Shown: positions 23,929 to 32,656 of the stretch, piece after piece
Numbering within the stretch: position 1 is the first letter of the stretch
How the letters are laid out: each line of letters begins with the position of its first letter
Source of the DNA: JAFEDN01 sp963712715
GTDB lineage: Bacteria; Pseudomonadota; Gammaproteobacteria; Coxiellales; Coxiellaceae
DNA length: 64,000 nucleotides
Direction of reading: 5' to 3'
NCBI GenBank assembly: GCA_963712715.1
Contig: CAVQJI010000051.1
Location: 1 to 64,000, forward strand
The notes under the pieces: generated by a model
Database searches by the model: none
Told to the model about the DNA's origin: nothing
Seen by the model: only the letters and a program-made list of their open reading frames with translations
Program-made: the position numbers and the translations under genes

Positions 23929-24079
23929 ATGCGAAATTTTGTATAATATTTTCTGTATTCAAAATGATTGAAAGAAATAAAATAACTTCGCGATATTTAT
24001 ATATTGACAAAAAGCACTATGCATGGAACACCGACTTAATCACAGATTCAAGATTAATTTTCGAAATCACAGCAATTGC

Positions 24080-25039
24080 CTATATCGATTGAGCCAACCA
24101 AAATCTTAAAGGCTTGGCCAAACGACCTTGTCCCAAGAGTTGTTGAGCGGCAGAAGCCTCGAGACTTGTCAGAAGTCGGTAGACTGTCAACGCTCTATGA
24201 ATTGACCAACACTGTTTTATGAGTGACATGGCTGCTAATAGTTCATCTGGCGAGGCGTAATCCGACCAAGGCTGCAGCGTTTGCTGTTCTAAATGCTGGG
24301 AAATATTTTCTGATAATCCGCCCTGTTTTTTGATCTGATGCAACATATTTAATAATGAGAAAAAAGGATGAGTAATCGCCACCTCGCCTAAATCGACCAA
24401 GGTGATTTTTTGAGTTTTCAAGTCAATCAATAAATTATTATCATGGAAATCATTATGACTAAAAGTATTCGGGAGAGAACATTGAGATAACTGCTCACAG
24501 AGTTCAGTCAATTTTGGGGTTAATTGGGATAATTGTTTTAATTCAGGTTTTGTTAAACCATCGGCGATCAATAACGATTCTTGCTGAAGAAATGTGACGT
24601 AGCAGGCCGCAATTTTTTCAAATCTCCAATCTGATGCCCCCTAATCGAGTAAATGATTCAAGTGAGGGATGCTCTTATGTTGTACGGCAATATAATCATG
24701 AATAGCTGTTATGAGTACCTCCGCATTAAAACCCTGTTTGAAATATTCCCGTAAAGAGATCCCGGCATCTTGCATTAAAAAGCAATGGGCTTGAGGATTA
24801 TCGGCTATCAACACAGGCACGGCTGCGCCGCAGTTTTCCCGGAGCAGATGGATTACTCGAGGCTCTAAAGATAAGCCTGGCGGCACTTGCTTGAGATAAC
24901 AATGACCTTGATTCGTGCCAAAACGGTAAACGCACGACCAGGGCGTCTTCAAAATGACTTCAGGTGCGGGGTTTTGAATAATATAACCAATACGCTGTAA
25001 AGTGTTGAGCGCCCAAATGATAGCGTCTGAATTCATCAT
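24080..25039 (-). pseudogene. Phosphotransferase paralog interrupted by a stop codon
   Basis: The frame encodes a protein closely similar to the kinase at 19122-20105: WSCVYRFGTNQGHCYLKQVP, CFLMQDAGISLREYFKQGFN, then a TAG near 24640, then FSHNDFHDNNLLIDLKTQ and ITLVDLGEVAI. The paralog has Leu where this has TAG, so one base change explains it. The catalytic loop lies after the stop. The two genes arose by duplication; this copy is inactive. Confidence 0.82.
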
Positions 25040-25186
25040 TTAATTTCCACCTCATAAAAATATCAGGCTTTAATGATAGCAAATCAAATTTGGCGATGCC
25101 TTCATGGTATAATGCTTCTGAGTAATCTATGGGTGTCAACCGTTACCAGCCAGGCTAAAAGCCGCTTTTTTGGCTTTGAGGTCATC

Positions 25187-26734
25187 ATGAGAATTTCTGA
25201 AATACTGATTAACAATATCATTCATGTACATGGTGACAAAGGCCGGCAATGGTTAAAGGATTTACCGGATTTATTACAGCGATTTGCCAGATTCTGGAAT
25301 CTGATATTAGATGACTGTTATGCGAATGCTAATTTTAACTATGTCGCTCCAGCAAAACTTGAGCATGGTTTAGAAGTGGTATTTAAGTGTGGCGTTCCCA
25401 GTCGAGAATTAATCGCCGAAGCCAATGCGCTTAAATATTACAATGGCGTTGGCGCCGTCCGTTTACTGCAATTTGCTGAAGAAGCTGGTGTGATGTTGCT
25501 GGAAAAAATTACGCCGGGCAATTTGCTGGAAGAATCCCCGGATGAAAACCAGGCGACGGTGTGGGCCGTTGAACTCATCAAAAAATTAAATCGGCCCATC
25601 ACAGAAACCTCTGCATTTCCTACTTTAAGTGACTGGTTTCAGGGATTAGAAAAGTTAACTCACCATTTTGAGGGCCACACTGGCCCTTTCCCTCCGCATT
25701 TAGTCAATAAAGCGAAAGAAATGAGTCATGAGTTATTAAATTCTCAAGGGGAGCAGGTATTACTTCATGGCGATTTGCATTATGCCAATATCCTCTGGTC
25801 AGAACAAAACGGTTGGCAGGCCATTGACCCGCAAGGCGTCATCGGGGAACGGGAATTTGACATTCCTTTTCCGCGGTTAGAGAAAATCATCGATGAAAAA
25901 TTATTAAGATATCGACTTGACCGGTTTATAGAGATTTCTGGTTTTGATCGGCAACGGATTATCGGCTGGCTATTTTCTAAAGCCGTGTTAGCAGCCTCGT
26001 GGACGTTTGAAGATTCTGGCGCAATCGATAATAAATTTATTCGCTGCGCTGAGGCCATTGAAAAAATGCTGGTTCCAAAAATTAAGAGGTATCGCCAGGA
26101 ATATGATTTTATGGCCAAGCATAACCAACAATCTTATGATCAGATAGCGGATCAATGGTGGCAAGAGCGTCAATGGAGCCTTGATAAAAACGCCATTGAT
26201 CAAGCCATTCCCTACATAAGATCGGCTGGTAAGATATTGGATGTCGGTTGTGGATCCGGTAAGCCGATTGCTGAATATCTGTTAAGCCGAGGTTTTGATG
26301 TTTACGGTGTAGATATTTCCGAGCGTCAATTACATTATGCTCAACAGATTATTTCCAAAGAAAGGTTATGGCAGGGAGATATACGAACCTGGCAAATTCC
26401 CTTGAAATTTGACGGTATTATCTGTTGGTTTGCATTATTTCATGTGCATGCAGATGAACACGCGACCATATTAAAAAAATTTTATGACTGCTTAAATCCG
26501 CAAGGGATTATATTAATGACGATGGCGGATACAGCGGGCCCTCAGGGCGATTATCAAATTGTCGATGATCAATCGATTAAGTCAATCATGTTTGGGCAGG
26601 AGTTTTACTATAGCGGTCATTCAGTATCAGAAAATTTAAAACTAATTAAAGCGGCAGGTTTTCAGATCATCGATGAATATTGCGATCAGCCGGGAAACCA
26701 GGTTATTTTAGCGCAAAAAGCTGAGACCCCATGA
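25187..26734 (+). CDS. Fusion of a streptomycin-kinase-like domain with a SAM methyltransferase
   Basis: This 515-residue protein joins two enzymes. Residues 1-300 match the APH(6)/hydroxyurea kinase family: GLEVVFKCGVPSRELIAEAN, GVGAVRLLQFAEEAGVMLLE, the catalytic loop VLLHGDLHYANILW near residue 193, and AIDPQGVIGER. Residues 310-515 are a class I methyltransferase with motif I ILDVGCGSGKPIAEYLL near 350 and LKFDGIICWFALFHVHADEH. GAGG precedes ATG 25187; the upstream extension is not protein-like. Either domain could modify an antibiotic or a metabolite. Its stop overlaps a GNAT start (ATGA). Confidence 0.82.
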   Translation: MRISEILINNIIHVHGDKGRQWLKDLPDLLQRFARFWNLILDDCYANANFNYVAPAKLEHGLEVVFKCGVPSRELIAEANALKYYNGVGAVRLLQFAEEAGVMLLEKITPGNLLEESPDENQATVWAVELIKKLNRPITETSAFPTLSDWFQGLEKLTHHFEGHTGPFPPHLVNKAKEMSHELLNSQGEQVLLHGDLHYANILWSEQNGWQAIDPQGVIGEREFDIPFPRLEKIIDEKLLRYRLDRFIEISGFDRQRIIGWLFSKAVLAASWTFEDSGAIDNKFIRCAEAIEKMLVPKIKRYRQEYDFMAKHNQQSYDQIADQWWQERQWSLDKNAIDQAIPYIRSAGKILDVGCGSGKPIAEYLLSRGFDVYGVDISERQLHYAQQIISKERLWQGDIRTWQIPLKFDGIICWFALFHVHADEHATILKKFYDCLNPQGIILMTMADTAGPQGDYQIVDDQSIKSIMFGQEFYYSGHSVSENLKLIKAAGFQIIDEYCDQPGNQVILAQKAETP

Positions 26735-27256
26735 AAATATTTTTAGAAACTGAAAGACTGATTTTGCGATTACCGACCTGGTCTGACTTAGATCATTTAG
26801 TCGCTTTGCGATCAGACCCTTAATGTCATGAAATATCTGGGTGACGGATCTATACATACCAGAGAGCAAGTAGAACGATTTTTAAGTATGGCCATTCCTT
26901 ATCAAGAAAAATATGGCTTTGGGTTCTGCTCTGTCTTTGAAATAGAAACCGGTGAATTTATTGGGCAGGCTGGTTTATTTCATAAAGGATTTTATGATGA
27001 CCAGCCGGATATTGAATTGGCTTATCGGCTCCATAAAAAATATTGGGGTCATGGTTATGCCACAGAACTTGCCAAGGCACTGATTCGTTGGGCTTTTGAA
27101 AACCTGCCGGTAGATAAAATTGTTTCCGCGGCAGAACCAGAAAATACAGCTTCTCAAAAAGTATTATTGAAGTCTGGATTCCTATTTTTAGGGAAACAGA
27201 AATGGTGGAATGAAAGAGAACTCTTTTACTATGAAATTTCTATTTTGAACAATTAG
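26731..27256 (+). pseudogene. RimJ-type GNAT acetyltransferase with a one-base frameshift
   Basis: The first frame reads MKIFLETERLILRLPTWSDL and ends LRSDP at a TAA near 26821. Removing one T from CCCTTAATG restores the homologous reading NVMKYLGDGSIHTREQVERF, which continues to IELAYRLHKKYWGHGYATEL (acetyl-CoA motif) and ASQKVLLKSGFLFLG. The start overlaps the fusion-protein stop. Translation from ATG 26828 would give a protein lacking the first strand. Confidence 0.8.
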
Positions 27257-27416
27257 GTGAGTTGATTAGCCCCGTTCAGCCTCATTTGCATTAGAATCAA
27301 AAACCTATTTCAGCCTCATGTTGCATTGGACAAGACTCACAATATTAAAATGTCTTGCAACATGATAACATTAGCTTGATGCCAGTATGCTTCATGGTTT
27401 TTTGAGGTTCTTGTGA

Positions 27417-28409
27417 ATGAAAATGTATGCAATGCAATTGACTCGCGCCGGCTCACTATTAGAGTATGTAAAGATTCCAATCCCGAAACCTAATAAAGAT
27501 GAAATTTTGGTTAAAGTAACGGCTTGCGGCGTTTGCCGTACTGATTTACACGTTGTGGATGGAGAATTGAAAAATCCTCACCTACCGCTCATTCCAGGCC
27601 ATCAGATAGTGGGAATAATTACGGAATTAGGTCAGGAAGTTCAAAACTGGAAGGTAGGCATGCGTGTCGGTATTCCATGGTTGGGCAGTAGTTGTGGAAA
27701 GTGTAGTTTTTGCTTAAAAAAGCAAGAAAACCTTTGTGAAGAAGCCCGCTTTACGGGTTACCAAATCAATGGTGGTTTTGCTGAATATTGCCTTGCAAAG
27801 GCACAGGCCTGTTTTCCGATCCCGGAAAGTTATCCGGATATTCAAGCTGCACCGCTATTGTGTGCTGGATTAATTGGATATCGCGCCTACAAAAAAGTAG
27901 GGGATGCGCAGCGGATTGGTTTATATGGGTTCGGCGCGGCTGCCCATATTATGATTCAAATTGCTCAGTACCAGCATCGTGAGATTTATGCGTTTACTCG
28001 CGCCGAAGATATTAAAGCTCAACAATTCGCTAAACAATTAGGCGCTGTATGGGCCGGTAATTCTGATAGTACTCCGCCTGTACCATTAGACGCCGCCATT
28101 ATCTTCGCTCCAGCCGGGGAATTAGTGCCAGTTGCACTGCGCGCGGTACAACGAGGAGGAAAAGTCATTTGTGCTGGCATACACATGACAGATATCCCTT
28201 CATTTTCTTATGATCTTTTGTGGGGAGAACGCTGTCTTTGTTCTATCGCCAATCTGACTCGGCAGGACGGTAAAGAGTTTTTAGCTTTAGCCCCAAAAAT
28301 TCCTGTCAAAACGGAAGTCCATATTTATCCTTTAATCAGAGTCAATGAAGCTCTCGCTGATCTTCGTCATGGACGATTTACGGGTGCGGCTGTGATTCAG
28401 ATTGCATGA
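27417..28409 (+). CDS. Zinc-dependent alcohol dehydrogenase (AdhA-like)
   Basis: This 330-residue cytoplasmic medium-chain dehydrogenase has the catalytic zinc site in TACGVCRTDLHVVDGEL and LIPGHQIVG, and the structural zinc loop CGKCSFCLKKQENLC. The Rossmann glycine motif is GLYGFGAAAH. The family oxidises alcohols with NAD(P). No neighbour runs with it: the next gene on the same strand starts 230 bases later. It appears intact. Substrate not predictable; ethanol is only a default guess. Confidence 0.9.
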   Translation: MKMYAMQLTRAGSLLEYVKIPIPKPNKDEILVKVTACGVCRTDLHVVDGELKNPHLPLIPGHQIVGIITELGQEVQNWKVGMRVGIPWLGSSCGKCSFCLKKQENLCEEARFTGYQINGGFAEYCLAKAQACFPIPESYPDIQAAPLLCAGLIGYRAYKKVGDAQRIGLYGFGAAAHIMIQIAQYQHREIYAFTRAEDIKAQQFAKQLGAVWAGNSDSTPPVPLDAAIIFAPAGELVPVALRAVQRGGKVICAGIHMTDIPSFSYDLLWGERCLCSIANLTRQDGKEFLALAPKIPVKTEVHIYPLIRVNEALADLRHGRFTGAAVIQIA

Positions 28410-28642
28410 GCGCCAATCCACACCCTGACCTAAACTGCCGCCATCATTGGCCAACAACTGCTTACCTCATTCGTTCGCTGTCATCCGATACTACCGTCTC
28501 ACTCAATTCCCCCGCTCAAATTCCTGGATATTTTTAAACGTAGTAGCCGCAATATGAATCAAAGCTTCTAACGTAAAGAATGATTGGTGACCTGTTCAAT
28601 TATCTATTTCAATGTTAAACTTTTGAACTAATCAGGTGAGTG

Positions 28643-29986
28643 ATGACGCACGAAGAAAATAAAATAGGCCTGGTCGGGCTAACTGCCATGGTTGCTGGAA
28701 ACATGATGGGTTCCGGGGTTTTCATGTTGCCTGCTAATTTAGCGCAAATCGGCAGCATTAGTCTATGGGGCTGGATACTGACTTCAATAGGTGCTCTTGC
28801 GCTCGCTTGGGTGTTCTCCTTCTTAGGCAGAATTCATCCTAAAGCAGGTGGTCCTTATGCCTATGCCAAAGAAGGTTATGGTGATTACTTAGGTTTTCAA
28901 ACTGTCTATGTTTATTGGCTTGCGGCGTGGATTGGTAATATTGCCATTGTGCTGGTCAGCGTCGGTTATTTAACTTATTTCATTCCAGTGCTTAAAAATC
29001 CATGGATGGGATGCTTGGCAGCGATTGTTATCGTCTGGTTTTTTACCTTGGTGAATGGTTATGGTCCTAAAATAATTGGTAAATTACAAACATTCACCAC
29101 CGCTGCAATGTTAATTCCTGTCCTTGGCATAGCGATTATGGGTTGGTTTTGGTTTTCTCCAACTCTGTTTAGCAGTGCCTATAATGTTTCAGGTCATTCT
29201 AATCTCTCGGCCATTTCTTCGGCTGCTTCGCTGACATTATGGGCCTTTATCGGCGTCGAATCAGCCAGTGTATCTGCAGGGGTGGCAAAAAATCCACAAC
29301 GGGATATTCCTTTAGCCACTATGTTTGGCGTGATACTTGCTGCTATCGCTTATATTTTAAGTAGCTGTGTGATGATGGGCATTATTCCTAACTCTGAATT
29401 GGCGGCATCCTCGTCTCCCTTCGCCTTGGTCGCTGTTTCTATTTTAGGGCCGGTGGGCGGTTGGCTAGTAAGCGTCTGCGCAATTCTCGCTTGTTTTGGC
29501 ACATTAGCGGGCTGGACATTATTAGTCGGACAGTCGGCAAAAGCAGCGGCAGATGATCAACTATTTCCAATATTGTTCTCCCGTGTGAATAAACGCAATG
29601 TACCTTTTATCGGATTAGTGCTAGTAGCTTTGTTAATGTCAATCATTTTAATAGTGACAGTTTCCCCTACATTAAATAAGCAGTTTGGATTGATTAGTTT
29701 AATTACCGTATTTTTATCTTTGTTGCCTTACTTATATTCCTCGGCTGCAGCGATCATTCTGGGTTATCGTGCGAAGATGCCTAAACTGCAATATGGTATT
29801 TTTGCCAGTATTGCACTGATAGCTCTCATTTATAGCTTCTGGACCATTGCCGGTGCAGGATCAAAAGTTGTTTATTATGGCTCACTAACCTTGTTGTTAA
29901 GCGTTCCCATCTATATCCTCATATTATGGCGCAGACGTCATCCCTTGCTGACTAAAACTAATCTTGCTCACCACTCTAAGGAATAA
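28643..29986 (+). CDS. APC-family antiporter, probably arginine/agmatine or arginine/ornithine
   Basis: This is a 447-residue inner-membrane protein of the AdiC/PotE branch of the APC superfamily with about 12 membrane segments. The substrate loop in helix 1 reads MVAGNMMGSGVFMLPANLA (G-S-G motif), and helix 6 includes LWAFIGVESASVSAG, as in AdiC. It converges on the arginine deiminase operon and overlaps arcC by 11 bases. Exchange of arginine for a product of that pathway is the likely role. ATG 28643 with AGGTGAG is preferred to the GTG one codon earlier. Confidence 0.82.
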   Translation: MTHEENKIGLVGLTAMVAGNMMGSGVFMLPANLAQIGSISLWGWILTSIGALALAWVFSFLGRIHPKAGGPYAYAKEGYGDYLGFQTVYVYWLAAWIGNIAIVLVSVGYLTYFIPVLKNPWMGCLAAIVIVWFFTLVNGYGPKIIGKLQTFTTAAMLIPVLGIAIMGWFWFSPTLFSSAYNVSGHSNLSAISSAASLTLWAFIGVESASVSAGVAKNPQRDIPLATMFGVILAAIAYILSSCVMMGIIPNSELAASSSPFALVAVSILGPVGGWLVSVCAILACFGTLAGWTLLVGQSAKAAADDQLFPILFSRVNKRNVPFIGLVLVALLMSIILIVTVSPTLNKQFGLISLITVFLSLLPYLYSSAAAIILGYRAKMPKLQYGIFASIALIALIYSFWTIAGAGSKVVYYGSLTLLLSVPIYILILWRRRHPLLTKTNLAHHSKE

Positions 29987-30167
29987 CGGCTGTTCCCGCT
30001 TGATGACGCAGAATCAGTGGTGCATCGGTTAAAGCGCCGATATAAGCAGTTTTATGCGCAGGTTCAAGCAAATAGCCAATCATTCCTTCTGATTCAGCGC
30101 CTAACACATCAAAAGAAAAATCTGCCGTAGTAAAAGCCGCAGCCTGCAATGCAATAACTATCTTCAT
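29976..30167 (-). pseudogene. arcC: Carbamate kinase collapsed to 63 codons
   Basis: The frame starts MKIVIAL like carbamate kinase, then jumps to FSFDVLGAESEGMIGYLLEP (the middle A-E-S-x-GMIGY motif) and then to IGALTDAPLILRHQAGT, which is the C-terminus. About 250 residues, including the ATP- and carbamate-binding regions, are missing, yet the pieces remain in one frame. The start overlaps the arcB stop by ATGA as in a normal operon. It cannot be catalytically active. Confidence 0.75.
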
Positions 30168-31159
30168 AATGTTGCGACTAATACGGCTTTAATGGTATGC
30201 ACGCGATTTTCCGCTTGATCGAACACAATAGAATGAGACGATTCAAATACTTCCTCAGTCACTTCCATCGACTCTAATCCATATTGCTGATAGATTTTTT
30301 CACCGATATGAGTATTACGATTATGATTTGCCGGCAGGCAGTGCATGAATTTTACGTGGGGATTGTCCGTTAACTTTAAAACTTGACGATTCACTTGATA
30401 GCGTTGCAGTAAACGAATGCGTTCATCCCAAACGGAATCCGGTTCGCCCATAGAAACCCAAACATCTGTATAAAGAAAATCAACATTTTTTACCGCAGTT
30501 TCGATATCTTCTGTTAATAATATATTTGCTTCAGTAGTCTTGGCCAATTCCAAACAGCGATCAATAAGCGTTTGATGAGGACGGCAACTTTCGGGCGCCG
30601 CCATGCGAAAATCCATACCCATTTTCGCAGCGCCCATCATTAAAGAATCGCCCATATTATTATGACCATCTCCTAAATAACAAAATTTAATATCTTTAAG
30701 GGGTTTTTGACTATGCTCTTGCATAGTGAGCAAATCTGCCAGAATTTGCGTTGGGTGATATTCTGTAGTCAGTCCATTCCACACCGGTACACCCGCATAA
30801 AGCGCCAATTCATCTATGATTTTCTGATCAAAGCCACGGTACTCAATTCCGTCGTACATTCTTCCTAACACTCGAGCTGTGTCTTTCATGGTTTCTTTCA
30901 TGCCAATTTGTGAGCTTGACGGACCGATGTAAGTCACGTGAGCGCCTTGATCATACGCCGCTACTTCGAAAGCACAGCGTGTACGCGTAGAAGTTTTTTC
31001 AAAAATGAGCGCGATATTTTTGCCGCGTAACCGAGGTTGTTCAGTACCTGCATATTTAGCTCGCTTCAGATCTCGAGCTAATTCTAATAAATAGTTAATC
31101 TCTTTCGGGGTGAAATTTTCCAAGGTGAGAAAATGCCGGTTTTTTAAGTTAAATGTCAT
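30164..31159 (-). CDS. arcB: Ornithine carbamoyltransferase (catabolic type by context)
   Basis: This is a 331-residue enzyme with the carbamoyl-phosphate site FEKTSTRTRCAFEVAAYDQG and the ornithine-binding FMHCLPANHN near the C-terminus. In the arginine deiminase route it splits citrulline into ornithine and carbamoyl phosphate. The start overlaps the arcA stop by four bases, so it is the second gene of the operon. The DTARVLGRMYDGIEYRG segment is also conserved. It appears intact. Confidence 0.93.
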   Translation of the reverse strand: MTFNLKNRHFLTLENFTPKEINYLLELARDLKRAKYAGTEQPRLRGKNIALIFEKTSTRTRCAFEVAAYDQGAHVTYIGPSSSQIGMKETMKDTARVLGRMYDGIEYRGFDQKIIDELALYAGVPVWNGLTTEYHPTQILADLLTMQEHSQKPLKDIKFCYLGDGHNNMGDSLMMGAAKMGMDFRMAAPESCRPHQTLIDRCLELAKTTEANILLTEDIETAVKNVDFLYTDVWVSMGEPDSVWDERIRLLQRYQVNRQVLKLTDNPHVKFMHCLPANHNRNTHIGEKIYQQYGLESMEVTEEVFESSHSIVFDQAENRVHTIKAVLVATL

Positions 31160-32376
31160 AAACCCTCTCGTTCAATTGGACAGCTCATGCAGCGTGCACC
31201 ACCGCGTCCACGGCCTAACTCAAAACCAGGAATAGTAATCACTTCTAAACCGGCTTTACGTAACTTGGTATTAGTATATACATTACGTTCATAACCAATA
31301 ACTACTCCAGGCGCCACAGCCAGCACATTATTGCCATCATCCCATTGTTCGCGTTCCGCTTCATATTCATCTCCGCCTGTGGTAAAAATCCGCAACTTGT
31401 TAACACCTAATGCTTTTGCAATAGTAGTTAATGGGTCTTTTTGTTTTTCTACAATTAAATCATTAAGGTTTTCACCACGAGTAATTTGCCAGGCAATCAT
31501 AGGCTCAATGACACCCGGAAATATACAAAAAGAATCCACATCCAACATGGTCATCACAGTATCTAAATGCATATAGGCGCGATTTTTCGGCAAAGTGAGT
31601 GCAATGATTTGTTTCACTTCCTGATCTGTAAATAAAGCTTTCGATAACATTTCCACTGCGTGTGGCGTAGTTCTCTCGCCCATGCCGATCAATACTGCAC
31701 CACGGCCAATCACGAGCACATCGCCGCCCTCAATAGTAGCGGTCATATAATCGCAGTCTTCGCCGCCATACCAAATTTTAAATCTACTTTCTGTAAATAA
31801 CGGATGGAAACGATAAACAGCTTTAAGATGAACACTTTCACGTTTCCGAGCTGGTTTGGCCATCGGATTAATCGACACTCCGCCATAAATCCAGCAAGAA
31901 GTATCCCGGGTAAATAAATGATTCGGTAACGGCGGTAACACAAAATCATGATCAGCCAGGGAAGCAAACGCAAAACTACCCAATGGCCGCTTGATTTCAT
32001 TTTTGGTCAGACCTCCTAATAAATGCAAGCATAGCTGTTTAGCAGACAAACTTAGCAAATAACTGCCCAACTCTTTCGCTAATACTGAGCCATAAAGATA
32101 TTCATGTGCTTGCTGAGCGACCACCCATTGCCGGGCTTCAGGAATAGTTAGTGCTTCTTCGAGCAGATTTTCTAATAAATAAACCTCAACATCGTGTTCT
32201 CGTAATGCATCTGCAAAAACATCGTGTTCTTCTCGTGCTCTCTTTACCCACAATACATCGTCAAACAAAAATTCGTGGCAATTAGAAGGAGTCAGCCGTT
32301 TTAAGCTTAAATCTGGACGATGGAGAATTACTTTTTTTAATCGGCCTACTTCTGAACCTACATAATAATTAATCAT
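31156..32376 (-). CDS. arcA: Arginine deiminase
   Basis: The 406-residue enzyme hydrolyses arginine to citrulline and ammonia. Conserved parts are SEVGRLKKVILHRPDLSLKR, LFTRDTSCWIYGGVSINPM, MHLDTVMTMLDVDSFCIFPG, TTGGDEYEAEREQWDDG and the catalytic Cys396 in GRGGARCMSCP. ATG 32376 has AAGG just upstream and matches the family start. The frame continues 42 codons further upstream but that stretch is integrase-like debris. Ammonia production could protect against acid; ATP gain needs a carbamate kinase that is missing here. Confidence 0.93.
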   Translation of the reverse strand: MINYYVGSEVGRLKKVILHRPDLSLKRLTPSNCHEFLFDDVLWVKRAREEHDVFADALREHDVEVYLLENLLEEALTIPEARQWVVAQQAHEYLYGSVLAKELGSYLLSLSAKQLCLHLLGGLTKNEIKRPLGSFAFASLADHDFVLPPLPNHLFTRDTSCWIYGGVSINPMAKPARKRESVHLKAVYRFHPLFTESRFKIWYGGEDCDYMTATIEGGDVLVIGRGAVLIGMGERTTPHAVEMLSKALFTDQEVKQIIALTLPKNRAYMHLDTVMTMLDVDSFCIFPGVIEPMIAWQITRGENLNDLIVEKQKDPLTTIAKALGVNKLRIFTTGGDEYEAEREQWDDGNNVLAVAPGVVIGYERNVYTNTKLRKAGLEVITIPGFELGRGRGGARCMSCPIEREGL

Positions 32377-32392
32377 ATACCTTATTCTTAAG

Positions 32393-32502
32393 TCTTGGGC
32401 CGCTGCCCATCTTCGTAAGCCGGGAAGGCTGGTTTTTTTGCGTCCTATGGGACGCTCTTCATACCCGATATTATAGAGGATTACTTGGTCGGAAACAATC
32501 AC
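32393..32502 (-). pseudogene. Integrase 5'-end remnant fused upstream of arcA
   Basis: The minus strand reads PIGRKKTSLPGLRRW, matching the integrase start MGRKKQPALSGLRERKG at 17592. The plus-strand bases TCGTAAGCCGG, GGTTTTTTTGCGTCC, GACGCTCTTCA and TATAGAGGATTACTTGGTCGGAA align in order with 17545-17660, including the leader upstream of that integrase. The roughly 24 bases containing the integrase Shine-Dalgarno are deleted. It marks a former insertion of a related element in front of the arc operon. Confidence 0.65.
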
Positions 32503-32656
32503 ATATTCAGGGTTACTGCAATTCAGACATCGCCAATTCAGTTAATTTTTCTTTAATTCCAAATCGTTCCAATGGGTACGGCTTATAACTGATCACCAAA
32601 TGTGGTAGTATGATCTCCATCATAAACATATTTAAATTCGAGAGTGGTAAAAAGCA

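Noticed and set aside
25140..25180. Terminator-like AAAAGCC/GGCTTT stem upstream of the kinase-methyltransferase fusion
   Set aside because: The T run lies in the loop rather than after the stem, so it does not fit an intrinsic terminator, and no attenuator logic was visible.
28500..28590. Possible transposase C-terminus on the minus strand (ALIHIAATTFKNIQEFERG)
   Set aside because: The match is short and I could not tie it to a specific IS family. It may be chance, so it was not listed as a feature.
31156..32502. Longer arcA protein starting at 32502
   Set aside because: The extra 42 codons resemble the integrase start region, not arginine deiminases, while ATG 32376 has a ribosome site and matches family starts.
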